A stretch of 56,689 bases of DNA, from contig NZ_JPRF03000046.1 in the NCBI RefSeq assembly GCF_001188955.3, positions 1-56,689 of the forward strand. The letters run 5' to 3'. This DNA is from Kitasatospora aureofaciens. GTDB taxonomy: Bacteria; Actinomycetota; Actinomycetes; Streptomycetales; Streptomycetaceae. This document shows positions 1 to 7,510 of this stretch, piece by piece. Both the position numbers and the translations under genes were made by a program. Position 1 is the first letter of the stretch, and the number at the start of each line of letters is the position of its first letter. The notes under the pieces are model-generated. The model was not told the origin of the DNA. It made no database searches and saw only the letters and a list, made by a program, of their open reading frames with translations.

Positions 1-2
1 CG

Positions 3-701
3 CTGTCGGCCGTACCGCCGCCGCGCCGGCCGGGCGCCGTGTCCGCCGTCCCGGGGGCCGTGGCCCGCTCCGCGGAGCAGGTACGCGCGGAGCAGCTGCG
101 CGCCGAGCAGGCCCGCGCGGACCAGCTCCGTACCGACCAGTTGCGCGCCGACCAGGCCCGCGCAGAGCAGCTCAGGCCCGCCGCCCCGCAGCCGGACGGC
201 ATCACCCTGCTCGGCCGGCTCCGCCGGGCCCATCCGGGGCTGCGCGCGGTGGTGCTGGCCACCGTGGACGACCCGCACCGCGCGGCCCGGGCGCTGCACG
301 CGGGCGCCACCGGCTGGGTGGCGAAGGAGAGTTCGCTGGCCCGGCTGCTCGCGGTGGTCCGGGGAGTGCTGCGGGACGAGACGCACCTGCCGCCCGCGCT
401 GCTCACCGGGGTGATCCGAGAGCTCACCACCGCCCGGCGGGACCGCACCGAGAGCGAGCGGCTGGTCGACACCCTGACGCCGAGGGAGAAGCAGATCCTG
501 CGCTGCATGGTGGCGGGCCTGGGCCGGCAGGCGGTCGCGGAGCGGCTCTACCTGTCGCCGCACACCGTCCGCACCCACATGCAGAACGTGCTGGGGAAGC
601 TGGGGGTGCACTCCACGCTGGCCGCCGTCGCGGTGGCCCGCCGGGCCGGGGTCAGTCCGGCGGAGCCGGTCGTGCCGCCGTCCATCGCCTCGGCCCCGTA
701 G
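3..701 (+). CDS. LuxR/NarL-type response regulator (5' end outside window)
   Basis: The frame is open to the window edge, so the N-terminus, including the phosphoacceptor Asp, is probably upstream. The visible part holds the C-terminal half of a receiver domain (stretch around RAVVLATVDDP and GATGWVAKESS, with the conserved Lys), then a LuxR-type helix-turn-helix (LTPREKQILR ... LSPHTVRTHMQNVLGKLGV) near the C-terminus. It should be a DNA-binding two-component regulator. An insertion of R-A-E/D-Q-L/A pentads lies ahead of the preserved receiver half, which is unusual for this fold. A GTG at 39 could start a truncated protein, but the upstream frame and the half receiver argue for an earlier start. 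No partner kinase gene is visible. In Streptomyces coelicolor a similar regulator is, as I recall, next to tamR. Confidence 0.85.
   Translation: MSAVPPPRRPGAVSAVPGAVARSAEQVRAEQLRAEQARADQLRTDQLRADQARAEQLRPAAPQPDGITLLGRLRRAHPGLRAVVLATVDDPHRAARALHAGATGWVAKESSLARLLAVVRGVLRDETHLPPALLTGVIRELTTARRDRTESERLVDTLTPREKQILRCMVAGLGRQAVAERLYLSPHTVRTHMQNVLGKLGVHSTLAAVAVARRAGVSPAEPVVPPSIASAP
84..173 (+). repeat. In-frame 15-bp tandem repeat encoding R-(A/T)-(E/D)-Q-(L/A) pentads
   Basis: Six consecutive pentads RAEQL, RAEQA, RADQL, RTDQL, RADQA, RAEQL are encoded here, preceded by a degenerate SAEQV. The nucleotide units differ at several positions, so the array is old or selected at protein level. The predicted product is a charged, Gln-rich helical segment inserted in the receiver domain. 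Confidence 0.85.
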
Positions 702-716
702 CCGGAGGCCGGGGGC

Positions 717-1214
717 TCAGCCCGGGATGTTGTCGAACGGTGCGACCAGCAGCCGCAGCAGGGCGGCGAGTTCGCCCTGCTGGCCGGAGCTGAGCTGGGC
801 GAGCAGTTCGCGCTCGTGCGTCAGCAGGCCGGCCAGCGCCTGGTCGGCGCGGTCGCGGCCGTCGTCGGTGAGCCGGACGAGCACGCCGCGGCGGTCGTCC
901 GGGTCGGGCAGGCGCTTGACCAGGCCCTTGCCGGTGAGGCGGTCGATCCGGTTGGTCATGGTGCCGGAGGTGACCAGGGTCTGGGTGAGCAGCTGTCCGG
1001 GGGAGAGCTGGTAGGGGGAGCCGGCCCGCCGCAGGGCGGTCAGGACGTCGAACTCCCAGGGCTCCAGGCCGTGCTCGGCGAAGGCGGTGCGGCGGGCGCG
1101 GTCGAGGTGGCGGGCGAGCCGGCTGACCCGGCTGAGCACCTCCAGCGGCTCCACGTCGAGGTCGGGGCGCTCCCGGCGCCACGCTGCGACCAGCCTGTCG
1201 ACCTCGTCCTCCAT
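717..1214 (-). CDS. tamR: MarR-family regulator TamR
   Basis: A 165-residue MarR-type winged-helix regulator starting MEDEVDRLVAAWRRERPDLD. The core reads through the recognition region (PGQLLTQTLVTSGTMTNRID) and the wing (GLVKRLPDPDDRRGVLVRLT). It is transcribed divergently from a SAM methyltransferase gene of the Tam type. This is the tamR/tam arrangement known from Streptomyces coelicolor, where TamR represses both genes and is released by trans-aconitate, citrate and related acids. The start at 1214 is chosen because the MarR fold begins there and a TACACT -10-like box (1222-1227 on the complement) lies 7 nt upstream, suggesting a leaderless mRNA. The assignment rests on family plus context; ligand response is inferred from the characterised homologue. 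Confidence 0.85.
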   Translation of the reverse strand: MEDEVDRLVAAWRRERPDLDVEPLEVLSRVSRLARHLDRARRTAFAEHGLEPWEFDVLTALRRAGSPYQLSPGQLLTQTLVTSGTMTNRIDRLTGKGLVKRLPDPDDRRGVLVRLTDDGRDRADQALAGLLTHERELLAQLSSGQQGELAALLRLLVAPFDNIPG

Positions 1215-1250
1215 GGCGATCAGTGTATCGGTGGATGTGTCGATGTGAAG

Positions 1251-1268
1251 TCTCTTGACATCGAGAAA
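1251..1268. promoter_or_regulatory. Secondary TamR/MarR operator (imperfect)
   Basis: TCTCTTGACATCGAGAAA shares the block TTGAnATCGAGA with the better site at 1292-1309 and matches a palindrome at 6 of 9 positions per half. It sits between the tamR start and the tam-proximal operator, so it fits a second TamR site. Confidence 0.6.
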
Positions 1269-1291
1269 TGTGCGGGGGAGGCTGCGGGAGA

Positions 1292-1309
1292 TATCTTGAT
1301 ATCGAGATA
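1292..1309. promoter_or_regulatory. Primary TamR/MarR operator
   Basis: TATCTTGATATCGAGATA is an 18-bp palindrome with one mismatch per half, the size and form of MarR operators. It lies 15 bp upstream of the tam start and overlaps its promoter region. Confidence 0.8.
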
Positions 1310-1324
1310 CCTGCGAGGTGAACC

Positions 1325-2116
1325 ATGACCAGCCCCGTCTGGGACCCGGCGCAGTACCTGCGCTTCGCCGACGAACGTACCCGCCCGCTGCGCGACCTGC
1401 TCGCCCGCGTCCCCGCCTTGCCGAACGAGCCCGCCGCAACGATCCTCGACATCGGCTGCGGCCCCGGCAACTCCACCGCCGTCCTGCGCGAACGCTGGCC
1501 GCAGGCCCGGATCACCGGAGTCGACAACTCCGCCCCGATGCTGGCCACCGCCCGCACCGAGGGCGAGCCCACCGCCGACTACCTGCTCGCCGACGCCCGC
1601 GACTACGACCCGGCCCCGGCCGGGCCCGACCTGATCGCCTCCAACGCGACCCTCCAGTGGGTGGACGGGCACCTGGCGGTGCTGGCGCGCTGGGCGGACG
1701 CCCTTCGGCCCGGCGGGGTCCTCGCCTTCCAGGTGCCGGGCAACTTCGACGCCCCCAGCCACACCCTGCTCGCCGAACTGCGCCGCAGCCCCCGCTGGCG
1801 CGACACCCTCGGTGCCGACGCCGTCCGCAGCGGCGTCCACCCGCCGGGGCGGTACCTCGACGCCCTCGCCGGGGCCGGCTGCGCCGTCGACGTCTGGGAG
1901 ACCACCTACAGCACCCTGCTGCCCGGGCCGGACCCGGTACTGGAATGGGTCAAGGGGACCGCGCTGCGCCCGGTGCTCGGCCGGCTCACCGACCAGGCCG
2001 ACCGGGCCGCCTTCCTCGCCGAGTACGGGCGGCTGCTGCGCGAGGCCTACCCGGCCGGGCCGCACGGGACGGTCTTCCCGTTCCGGCGGATCTTCGCGGT
2101 GGGGGTGAAGCGGTAA
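1325..2116 (+). CDS. tam: trans-Aconitate 2-methyltransferase
   Basis: A 263-residue class I SAM-dependent methyltransferase. Motif I is at about residues 41-50 (LDIGCGPGNS), an acidic ribose-binding loop follows (GVDNSAPML), then SNATLQWVDGH and a C-terminal region ending FPFRRIFAVGVKR, typical of Tam. It methylates trans-aconitate, a toxic by-product of the TCA intermediate cis-aconitate, relieving aconitase inhibition. The start ATG has GAGGTG just upstream. The divergent MarR gene and the two shared operators support the tamR/tam identification. The stop codon is embedded in a short direct repeat (gaagcggtaaggcc, about 2.5 copies from 2107), so the 3' end has been duplicated. Function is from family knowledge; substrate was not shown here. 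Confidence 0.85.
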   Translation: MTSPVWDPAQYLRFADERTRPLRDLLARVPALPNEPAATILDIGCGPGNSTAVLRERWPQARITGVDNSAPMLATARTEGEPTADYLLADARDYDPAPAGPDLIASNATLQWVDGHLAVLARWADALRPGGVLAFQVPGNFDAPSHTLLAELRRSPRWRDTLGADAVRSGVHPPGRYLDALAGAGCAVDVWETTYSTLLPGPDPVLEWVKGTALRPVLGRLTDQADRAAFLAEYGRLLREAYPAGPHGTVFPFRRIFAVGVKR

Positions 2117-2216
2117 GGCCGAAGCGGTAAGGCCGAAGCGGACAGGAGTGGGGCAGAGGCGGACGAGAGTGAGGCGGTAAGGGCGGGACGGAGCTGTGGA
2201 ACGGGGCGGTGGCGGA

Positions 2217-3041
2217 TCAGGCCCTGCGGTCGCCGACCAGCCTCGGGTGCCGCTCCAGGCCCTCCAGCCCGTGCCAGGCCAGGTTCACCAGGTGCGCCGC
2301 CACCGTCGCCTTGTCCGGCTTGCGGACCTCCAGCCACCACTGGCCGGTCAGCGCGACCATCCCGACCAGCATCTGCGAGTACATCGGGGCCAGCCGGGCG
2401 TCGAAGCCCCGGGACTTGAACTCCAGGCCGAGGATGTCCTCGACCTGGGTCGCGATGTCGCTGATCAGCGAGGCGAAGGTGCCGGTCGACTGGGCCACCG
2501 GCGAGTCCCGGACCAGGATCCGGAAGCCGTCCGTCGAGGTGTCGATGTAGTCCATCAGCGCGAACGCCGCCTGCTCCAGCAGCTCGCGCGAGTGCCCGCC
2601 GGTGAGCGCCCCCGTCACCATGTCCAGCAGCAGCTGCATCTCGCGGTCCACCACCACCGCGTAGAGCCCCTCCTTGCCCCCGAAGTGCTCGTACACCACG
2701 GGCTTGGAGACGCCGGCGCGCTCGGCGATCTCCTCCACCGAGGTGCCGTCGTAGCCGCGCTCGGCGAAGACCGTTCGGCCGATCTCCAGCAGCTGCTCCC
2801 GGCGTTGCTTGCCGGTCATCCGGACCCGGCCGCCCCGCCGGCGCGGCGCCGGCGCCGTACCGGGCACCGCCTCCGCGGCGCCCTCGGTGCCGCCGTCGGG
2901 GGCCGCGCCCGCCGCAGCGGCGGCCCGCGGACGGGCCGGCGCCGTTCCGGGCGCCGCGTCCGTCCGCGTGCTCTGGTGACCGCCTGTGCTGTCTGCGCTG
3001 CTCCCGTTCACCCCTACATCATGCTGGAAGCGCCGCCTCAT
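2217..3041 (-). CDS. TetR-family regulator, coupled to the desaturase gene
   Basis: The DNA-binding domain starts near RREQLLEIGRTVFAERGYDG and contains the classical TetR helix-turn-helix (TSVEEIAERAGVSKPVVYEHF). A C-terminal ligand domain of about 130 residues follows (FRILVRDSPVAQSTGTFASL). An Ala/Pro-rich N-terminal extension of about 70 residues precedes the domain. The ATG at 3041 overlaps the desaturase stop as ATGA, suggesting translational coupling; GTG at 3011 (after GTAGGG) or ATG at 2819 are alternatives, so the N-terminus is uncertain. It probably controls the upstream desaturase gene, whose promoter carries a strong inverted repeat, and so may sense acyl chains or membrane state. 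That role is inference from context. Confidence 0.8.
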   Translation of the reverse strand: MRRRFQHDVGVNGSSADSTGGHQSTRTDAAPGTAPARPRAAAAAGAAPDGGTEGAAEAVPGTAPAPRRRGGRVRMTGKQRREQLLEIGRTVFAERGYDGTSVEEIAERAGVSKPVVYEHFGGKEGLYAVVVDREMQLLLDMVTGALTGGHSRELLEQAAFALMDYIDTSTDGFRILVRDSPVAQSTGTFASLISDIATQVEDILGLEFKSRGFDARLAPMYSQMLVGMVALTGQWWLEVRKPDKATVAAHLVNLAWHGLEGLERHPRLVGDRRA

Positions 3042-4030
3042 GCTGCGCGGCGGGCGGCGATCCGCTGCGGGTCCGGCCAGCGGACGTCCCGGACCCAGCC
3101 GGCCAGCTCGAACCAGCGGATCAGCCGGGCCGAGGAGTCGATCTGCCCGCGCAGCACCCCGTGCCGGGCCGAGGTCGGGTCGGCGTGGTGGAGGTTGTGC
3201 CAGGACTCGCCGCAGGAGAGCACCGCGAGCCACCAGACGTTGCCGGAGCGGTCCCGGGAGCGGAACGGGCGCCGGCCGATCGCGTGGCAGATCGAGTTGA
3301 TCGACCAGGTGACGTGGTGCAGCAGCGCGACCCGGACCAGCGAACCCCAGAAGAAGGCGGACAGCGCGCCCTGCCAGGAGAGGCTCACCAGACCGCCGAC
3401 CAGGGCGGGCAGCAGCAGTGAGATGGTGGTCCAGAGCCAGAACAGCCGGGAGATCCGCCGCATGGCCGGGTCACCGACCAGGTCCGGCGCGTACTTGAGG
3501 TGCGGGGTCTGCTCCTCGTCGAACATCCAGCCCATGTGCGCCCACCACAGGCCCTTGATCAGCGCCGGGACGCTCTCGCCGTAGCGCCACGGCGAGTGCG
3601 GGTCGCCGTCCTTGTCGCTGAACCGGTGGTGCTTGCGGTGGTCGGCCACCCAGCGCACCAGCGGGCCCTCGACCGCCAGGCTGCCGGCGATCGCGAGGAC
3701 CAGCCGCATCGGGCGGGAGGCCTTGAAGGCGCCGTGGGTGAAGTAGCGGTGGTAGCCGACGGTGATGCCGTGACAGGTGAGGAAGTACATCGCGACGGTG
3801 ACCGCCGCGTCCGTCCAGCCGAGTCCCCACCCCCAGGCCACCGGTACGGCGGCGACCAGGGCGGCGAACGGCACGAGGATGAAGAGGGCGAGTGCGATCC
3901 GCTCGGCGAGACCCTGCTTCTCCCCGCCGCGGGTGGCGGACAGCCGGGTCGCGGCGTCGGCGGAGGGATCGGAGGAGGGATCGGGAAGCGCGGCGGCCCC
4001 CGCGCGCTCCTCGCCGGCCTGGATGGTCAT
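3038..4030 (-). CDS. Membrane fatty-acid (acyl-CoA) desaturase
   Basis: A 330-residue integral membrane desaturase with three histidine boxes: HRYFTH (HxxxxH), HRKHH (HxxHH) and HNLHH (HxxHH), the di-iron ligands of the delta-9 acyl-CoA desaturase family. Hydrophobic stretches flank them (for example LALFILVPFAALVAAVPVAW and a later LFWLWTTISLLLPALVGGL). It introduces a double bond in fatty acyl chains and adjusts membrane fluidity. Start chosen at 4030 (MTIQAGEE) because GAAGGG lies 6 nt upstream; ATG at 4036 leaves no spacing. It shares an ATGA junction with the following TetR gene, and the upstream region holds the operator at 4084-4103. Family assignment is secure; the exact substrate is not. 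Confidence 0.92.
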   Translation of the reverse strand: MTIQAGEERAGAAALPDPSSDPSADAATRLSATRGGEKQGLAERIALALFILVPFAALVAAVPVAWGWGLGWTDAAVTVAMYFLTCHGITVGYHRYFTHGAFKASRPMRLVLAIAGSLAVEGPLVRWVADHRKHHRFSDKDGDPHSPWRYGESVPALIKGLWWAHMGWMFDEEQTPHLKYAPDLVGDPAMRRISRLFWLWTTISLLLPALVGGLVSLSWQGALSAFFWGSLVRVALLHHVTWSINSICHAIGRRPFRSRDRSGNVWWLAVLSCGESWHNLHHADPTSARHGVLRGQIDSSARLIRWFELAGWVRDVRWPDPQRIAARRAA

Positions 4031-4068
4031 GGGCATCCCTTCGCGGCGTCCCGGGACCGGGACGGCAA

Positions 4069-4103
4069 AACCTACGTTGGCGTAACCTACGGAATCGTAG
4101 GTT
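4069..4103. promoter_or_regulatory. Desaturase operator: perfect inverted repeat plus overlapping half copy
   Basis: AACCTACGGAATCGTAGGTT (4084-4103) has perfect 8-bp arms around a 4-bp spacer, and pairing extends further with one mismatch. A second AACCTACG begins at 4069, exactly 15 bp earlier, giving an overlapping imperfect site with CGTA as its other half. The sites lie about 40-75 bp upstream of the desaturase start. This is the form of a TetR operator, and the co-transcribed TetR protein is the natural candidate ligand. Confidence 0.75.
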
Positions 4104-4250
4104 GCGCTCCGCGGCCAGGGGAACACACCGCTGCGCGGCGCCCGGGTGAATTCACCCGACTGGATGGATGAACCCGGGACCGCCGCCGTGCCGGGATCGG
4201 ACGGGCCAGCACGGTCGGCACAGGTGGTAGATGTGAAGCGCGCTACCCCG

Positions 4251-4256
4251 TAGTCT
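4251..4256 (+). promoter_or_regulatory. Probable -10 box of tRNA-Gln
   Basis: TAGTCT matches TANNNT and lies 42 bp before the tRNA, a plausible position for its promoter. No convincing -35 box is visible. Confidence 0.4.
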
Positions 4257-4298
4257 TGCCCCAGCGCGCCGTCGGGGCTCCGGCGGCGGGCGCTCCGG

Positions 4299-4369
4299 TC
4301 CCGGATCGTCTAAGGGCAGGACAGCTGGTTTTGGTCCAGCTTATGGGGGTTCGAATCCTCCTCCGGGAG
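4299..4369 (+). tRNA. tRNA-Gln (UUG anticodon)
   Basis: Acceptor arms TCCCGGA (4299-4305) and TCCGGGA (4362-4368) pair. The anticodon stem GCTGG/CCAGC encloses loop TTTTGGT, which places TTG at positions 34-36 (Gln, CAA codons). The T arm has loop TTCGAAT. Discriminator G is at 4369 and CCA is not encoded. It lies upstream of glmU in the same direction. Confidence 0.93.
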
Positions 4370-4523
4370 CACTGAGTACGGCCGCGGGCGGGCATGCGCG
4401 GGCCGGGCCGCTGGCATTCCGGCCGGCTGCCCCGCACTATCCTCGAACTGCCAGAGCACATGTGCGGACCCGCGTTCTGGCCTGCTCTGCCCTCTCTGTG
4501 AACCTAATGAGGAGCCTCCCCGC

Positions 4524-5990
4524 ATGGGTGCCAATTCGCTTGCCGCCGTTGTCGTGCTCGCCGCCGGTGGCGGGACCCGGATGAAGTCGAACAAGCTGCC
4601 CAAGGTGCTGCACGAGGTGTGCGGGCGCTCGCTGGTGGGTCACGCGGTGTCGGCGGCCGGGGAGCTGACGCCGGGACAGCTCGTCGTGGTCGTCGGGCAC
4701 CAGCGCGAGCAGGTCGAGGAGCACCTGGCGGCGCACTACCCCGGCGTGCGCCCGGTCGTGCAGGAGGAGCAGAACGGCACCGGCCACGCGGTGCGCACCG
4801 CGCTGGAGGCGCTGGCCGCCGACGGCGTCACGCTGGACGGCACGGTGATCGTCACCGCCGGGGACTCCCCGCTGCTGACCGGGGACACCCTGCGCCGGCT
4901 GGCGAAGTCGCACGAGGCGCAGCAGAACGGCGTCACGGTGCTGACCGCCGTCGTCCCCGAGCCCTTCGGCTACGGCCGGATCCTGCGCGACGAGGACGGC
5001 ACGGTCGCCGCGATCGTCGAGGAGCGGGACGCCACCGACACCCAGCGCGCGATCGCCGAGATCAACTCGGGTGTCTTCGCCTTCGACGCCAAGCTGCTCA
5101 CCGAGGCGCTGGCCGAGCTCACCACGGACAACTCGCAGGGCGAGGAGTACCTGACCGACACCCTGGAGATCCTGCGCAAGGCCGGGCACCGGGTCGGCGC
5201 CGTGGTCGCCGAGGACCACCGGGACATCCTGGGCATCAACGACCGGGTCCAGCTGGCGCAGGCCCGCCGTCTGCTGAACGACCGCCTGCTGGAGCAGGCG
5301 ATGCGCGCCGGCGTCACCGTGGTGGACCCGGCCACCACCTGGGTCGACGTCCAGGTGACGTACGAGCCGGACGCCGTCGTGCTGCCGAACACCCAGCTGC
5401 AGGGCACCACCCACCTGGGCGAGGGCTGCGAGGTGGGCCCGAACTCCACCCTGAAGGACACCCTGGTCGGCGCCGGCGCCCGGGTGAGCAACACCACGGC
5501 CGACCGCGCCGAGATCGGCGAGCTGGCCGCCACCGGCCCGTACGCCTACCTGCGGCCGGGGGCCAAGCTGGCGCGCAAGGCGAAGGTCGGCACCTACGTC
5601 GAGGTCAAGAACTCCGAGCTGGGCGAGGGCGCCAAGGTCCCGCACCTCTCCTACATCGGCGACGCCACGATCGGCGAGGGCACCAACGTCGGCGCGGCCT
5701 CGGTCACCGTGAACTACGACGGGGTCAACAAGCACCGCACGGTCATCGGCGCGCACTGCCGCACCGGCTCGGACAACATGTTCATCGCCCCGGTGACCGT
5801 TGGTGACGGCGCCTACACCGGCGCGGGCTCGGTGATCAGCACCGACGTTCCGCCCGGCGCACTCGGCGTGAACCGCGCGCAGCAGCGCAACATCGAGGGC
5901 TGGGTCGAGCGCAAGCGCCCCGGGACGGTGTCCGCGCAGGCCGCCAAGGCCGCGGTGGACGGCGCCGGGGACGGCGCCGGGGAGGCCTGA
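4524..5990 (+). CDS. glmU: Bifunctional GlcNAc-1-P uridyltransferase / GlcN-1-P acetyltransferase GlmU
   Basis: A 488-residue cytoplasmic enzyme making UDP-GlcNAc for peptidoglycan. The N-terminal nucleotidyltransferase has the signature LAAGGGTRMKS (about residues 12-22) and EQNGTGHAV. The C-terminal left-handed beta-helix acetyltransferase carries hexapeptide repeats and PHLSYIGDATIGEGTNVG, with the expected catalytic His at about residue 374. The ATG is preceded by ATGAGGAGCC, a good ribosome site. prs follows in the same direction after about 200 bp that contains its own promoter-like TAACCT (6048-6053). The C-terminus is longer than in E. coli, an Ala/Gly-rich tail common in actinomycetes. 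Confidence is very high. Confidence 0.97.
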   Translation: MGANSLAAVVVLAAGGGTRMKSNKLPKVLHEVCGRSLVGHAVSAAGELTPGQLVVVVGHQREQVEEHLAAHYPGVRPVVQEEQNGTGHAVRTALEALAADGVTLDGTVIVTAGDSPLLTGDTLRRLAKSHEAQQNGVTVLTAVVPEPFGYGRILRDEDGTVAAIVEERDATDTQRAIAEINSGVFAFDAKLLTEALAELTTDNSQGEEYLTDTLEILRKAGHRVGAVVAEDHRDILGINDRVQLAQARRLLNDRLLEQAMRAGVTVVDPATTWVDVQVTYEPDAVVLPNTQLQGTTHLGEGCEVGPNSTLKDTLVGAGARVSNTTADRAEIGELAATGPYAYLRPGAKLARKAKVGTYVEVKNSELGEGAKVPHLSYIGDATIGEGTNVGAASVTVNYDGVNKHRTVIGAHCRTGSDNMFIAPVTVGDGAYTGAGSVISTDVPPGALGVNRAQQRNIEGWVERKRPGTVSAQAAKAAVDGAGDGAGEA

Positions 5991-6190
5991 CCGGGCGCCG
6001 GAGGCCGGCCGGACGGTCCCGGGGCGGACGGTTTCTGCGCGGGCGCGTAACCTTGGGGACATACGTGCGCCACTGGGCCTACCGCCCGTGTCCAGGCGTA
6101 CCGACAATTCCCTGATCCCCCGTGGGTGCGGGCTGCGCCTGCCCTCCTCGGGAGAGGGATTCAGCGTCCGCAACGCGAGGAGACGGTGCA

Positions 6191-7168
6191 GTGAGCGGGA
6201 TCACGACGTCGGGTGAGAAGAAGCTCAAGCTCTTCTCCGGCCGTGCCCACCCGGAACTGGCGAAGGAGGTTGCCGAGGCGCTGGGGAGCGAGCTGGTCCC
6301 GACCAAGGCCCTGGACTTCGCCAACGGCGAGATCTACGTCCGCTTCCTGGAGTCGGCCCGCGGTGCGGACTGCTTCGTGATGCAGAGCCACACGGCTCCC
6401 ATCAACCAGTGGATCATGGAGCAGCTGATCATGATCGATGCTCTGAAGCGGGCCTCCGCCCGGAGCATCACCGCGATCCTGCCGTTCTACGGCTACGCCC
6501 GCCAGGACAAGAAGCACCTGGGCCGCGAGCCGATCTCGGCCCGCCTGATCGCCGACCTGCTGCGCCAGGCCGGCGCCGACCGCCTGATGGCCGTGGACCT
6601 GCACACCGCGCAGATCCAGGGCTTCTTCGACGGCCCGGTGGACCACCTGTTCGCGCTGCCGCTGCTGGCCGACTACATCGGCGGGAAGGTGGACCGCTCC
6701 AAGCTGACCGTCGTCTCGCCGGACGCCGGCCGGGTCAAGGTCGCCGACCAGTGGTGCGACCGGCTGGACGCCCCGCTGGCGATCATCCACAAGCGCCGCG
6801 ACATGACCCAGGCCAACACCATCCTGTCGGCCGAGGTCGTCGGTGACGTCAAGGGCCGGGTCTGCGTCCTGGTCGACGACATGATCGACACCGCGGGCAC
6901 GATCTGCGCCGCCGCCGACGCGCTGTTCGACAACGGTGCCGCGGACGTCGTGGTGGCCGCCACCCACGGTGTGCTCTCCGGCCCGGCCGCGGACCGGCTG
7001 AAGAACTCGCGGGTGAGCGAATTCGTGTTCACCAACACGCTGCCCACCCCGGCGGAGCTCCAGCTGGACAAGATCACCACGCTGTCCATCGCACCGTCGA
7101 TCGCCGCCGCGATCCGCGAGGTGTTCGAGGAGGGCTCGGTCACCAGCCTCTTCGAGGGCGTGCACTGA
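6191..7168 (+). CDS. prs: Ribose-phosphate pyrophosphokinase (PRPP synthetase)
   Basis: A 325-residue cytoplasmic enzyme converting ribose-5-phosphate and ATP to PRPP for purine, pyrimidine, His and Trp synthesis. Visible motifs are the N-terminal FSGRAHPELAKEVAEALG, the catalytic loop region FYGYARQDKKHLGREPIS, DLHTAQIQGFFDGPVDHL and the PRPP-binding VLVDDMIDTAGTI (about residues 226-238). GTG at 6191 is chosen since GAGGAG lies a suitable distance upstream and the family N-terminus begins here. The last codons and the stop lie in a 20-bp sequence repeated three times in tandem. rplY follows after a terminator and its own promoter. Confidence 0.97.
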   Translation: MSGITTSGEKKLKLFSGRAHPELAKEVAEALGSELVPTKALDFANGEIYVRFLESARGADCFVMQSHTAPINQWIMEQLIMIDALKRASARSITAILPFYGYARQDKKHLGREPISARLIADLLRQAGADRLMAVDLHTAQIQGFFDGPVDHLFALPLLADYIGGKVDRSKLTVVSPDAGRVKVADQWCDRLDAPLAIIHKRRDMTQANTILSAEVVGDVKGRVCVLVDDMIDTAGTICAAADALFDNGAADVVVAATHGVLSGPAADRLKNSRVSEFVFTNTLPTPAELQLDKITTLSIAPSIAAAIREVFEEGSVTSLFEGVH

Positions 7169-7210
7169 CCTTCGAGGGCGTGCACTGACCTTCGGGGGCG
7201 TGCACTGACG
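7151..7210 (+). repeat. 20-bp tandem repeat (x3) containing the prs stop codon
   Basis: Unit ttcgagggcgtgcactgacc occurs at 7151-7170 and 7171-7190 exactly, and at 7191-7210 with two changes. The first copy encodes the last residues of Prs (FEGVH) and its stop, so the gene end has been copied twice downstream, each copy bringing a further TGA. Confidence 0.95.
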
Positions 7211-7222
7211 AAGCCCCGCGCA

Positions 7223-7256
7223 GGCGGCCCCGGACCATCCACGGTCCGGGGCCGCC
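7223..7256 (+). terminator. prs terminator hairpin
   Basis: Perfect 14-bp inverted repeat GGCGGCCCCGGACC / GGTCCGGGGCCGCC with a 6-nt loop, directly after the prs stop repeats. There is no U tract, as is usual in this group. Confidence 0.8.
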
Positions 7257-7305
7257 GCCGTTTCCCCGGGAGGGGGCCGATTTCGCGGGAGGGGGCCGGT
7301 GCGGT

Positions 7306-7311
7306 TAGACT
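7306..7311 (+). promoter_or_regulatory. Probable -10 box of rplY
   Basis: TAGACT fits TANNNT and would give a leader of about 190 nt before the rplY GTG. The rest of 7257-7510 shows only a short direct repeat (cgggagggggcc) and no coding signal. Confidence 0.4.
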
Positions 7312-7510
7312 CGTGAAACTGCTCGGCGAGGGATGCCGTGTGCCTGCTCGACGGGCGCCGACACCGTGATCGACGCGCTGCCGGTAGCGGATTCCGTCCG
7401 CCGGCAGAGGCCGTTGCCGCCGAGTGACCCCCGAACGTACTGAGGGTGTGGTCCCGGCGGTTTTTCGCGTTGCCTGCACCCCCGCGCCAGTCTTCACGAG
7501 GAGTGCAGTC

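Noticed and set aside
1224..1246. Third TamR-like site (tatcggtggatgtgtcgatg)
   Set aside because: Too few matches to the two better sites.
4036..4126. Upstream starts of the desaturase (MFPWPRS... and MPMTI...)
   Set aside because: The longer form would place the operator inside the coding region, and the ATG at 4036 has no spacing from GAAGGG; ATG 4030 fits best.
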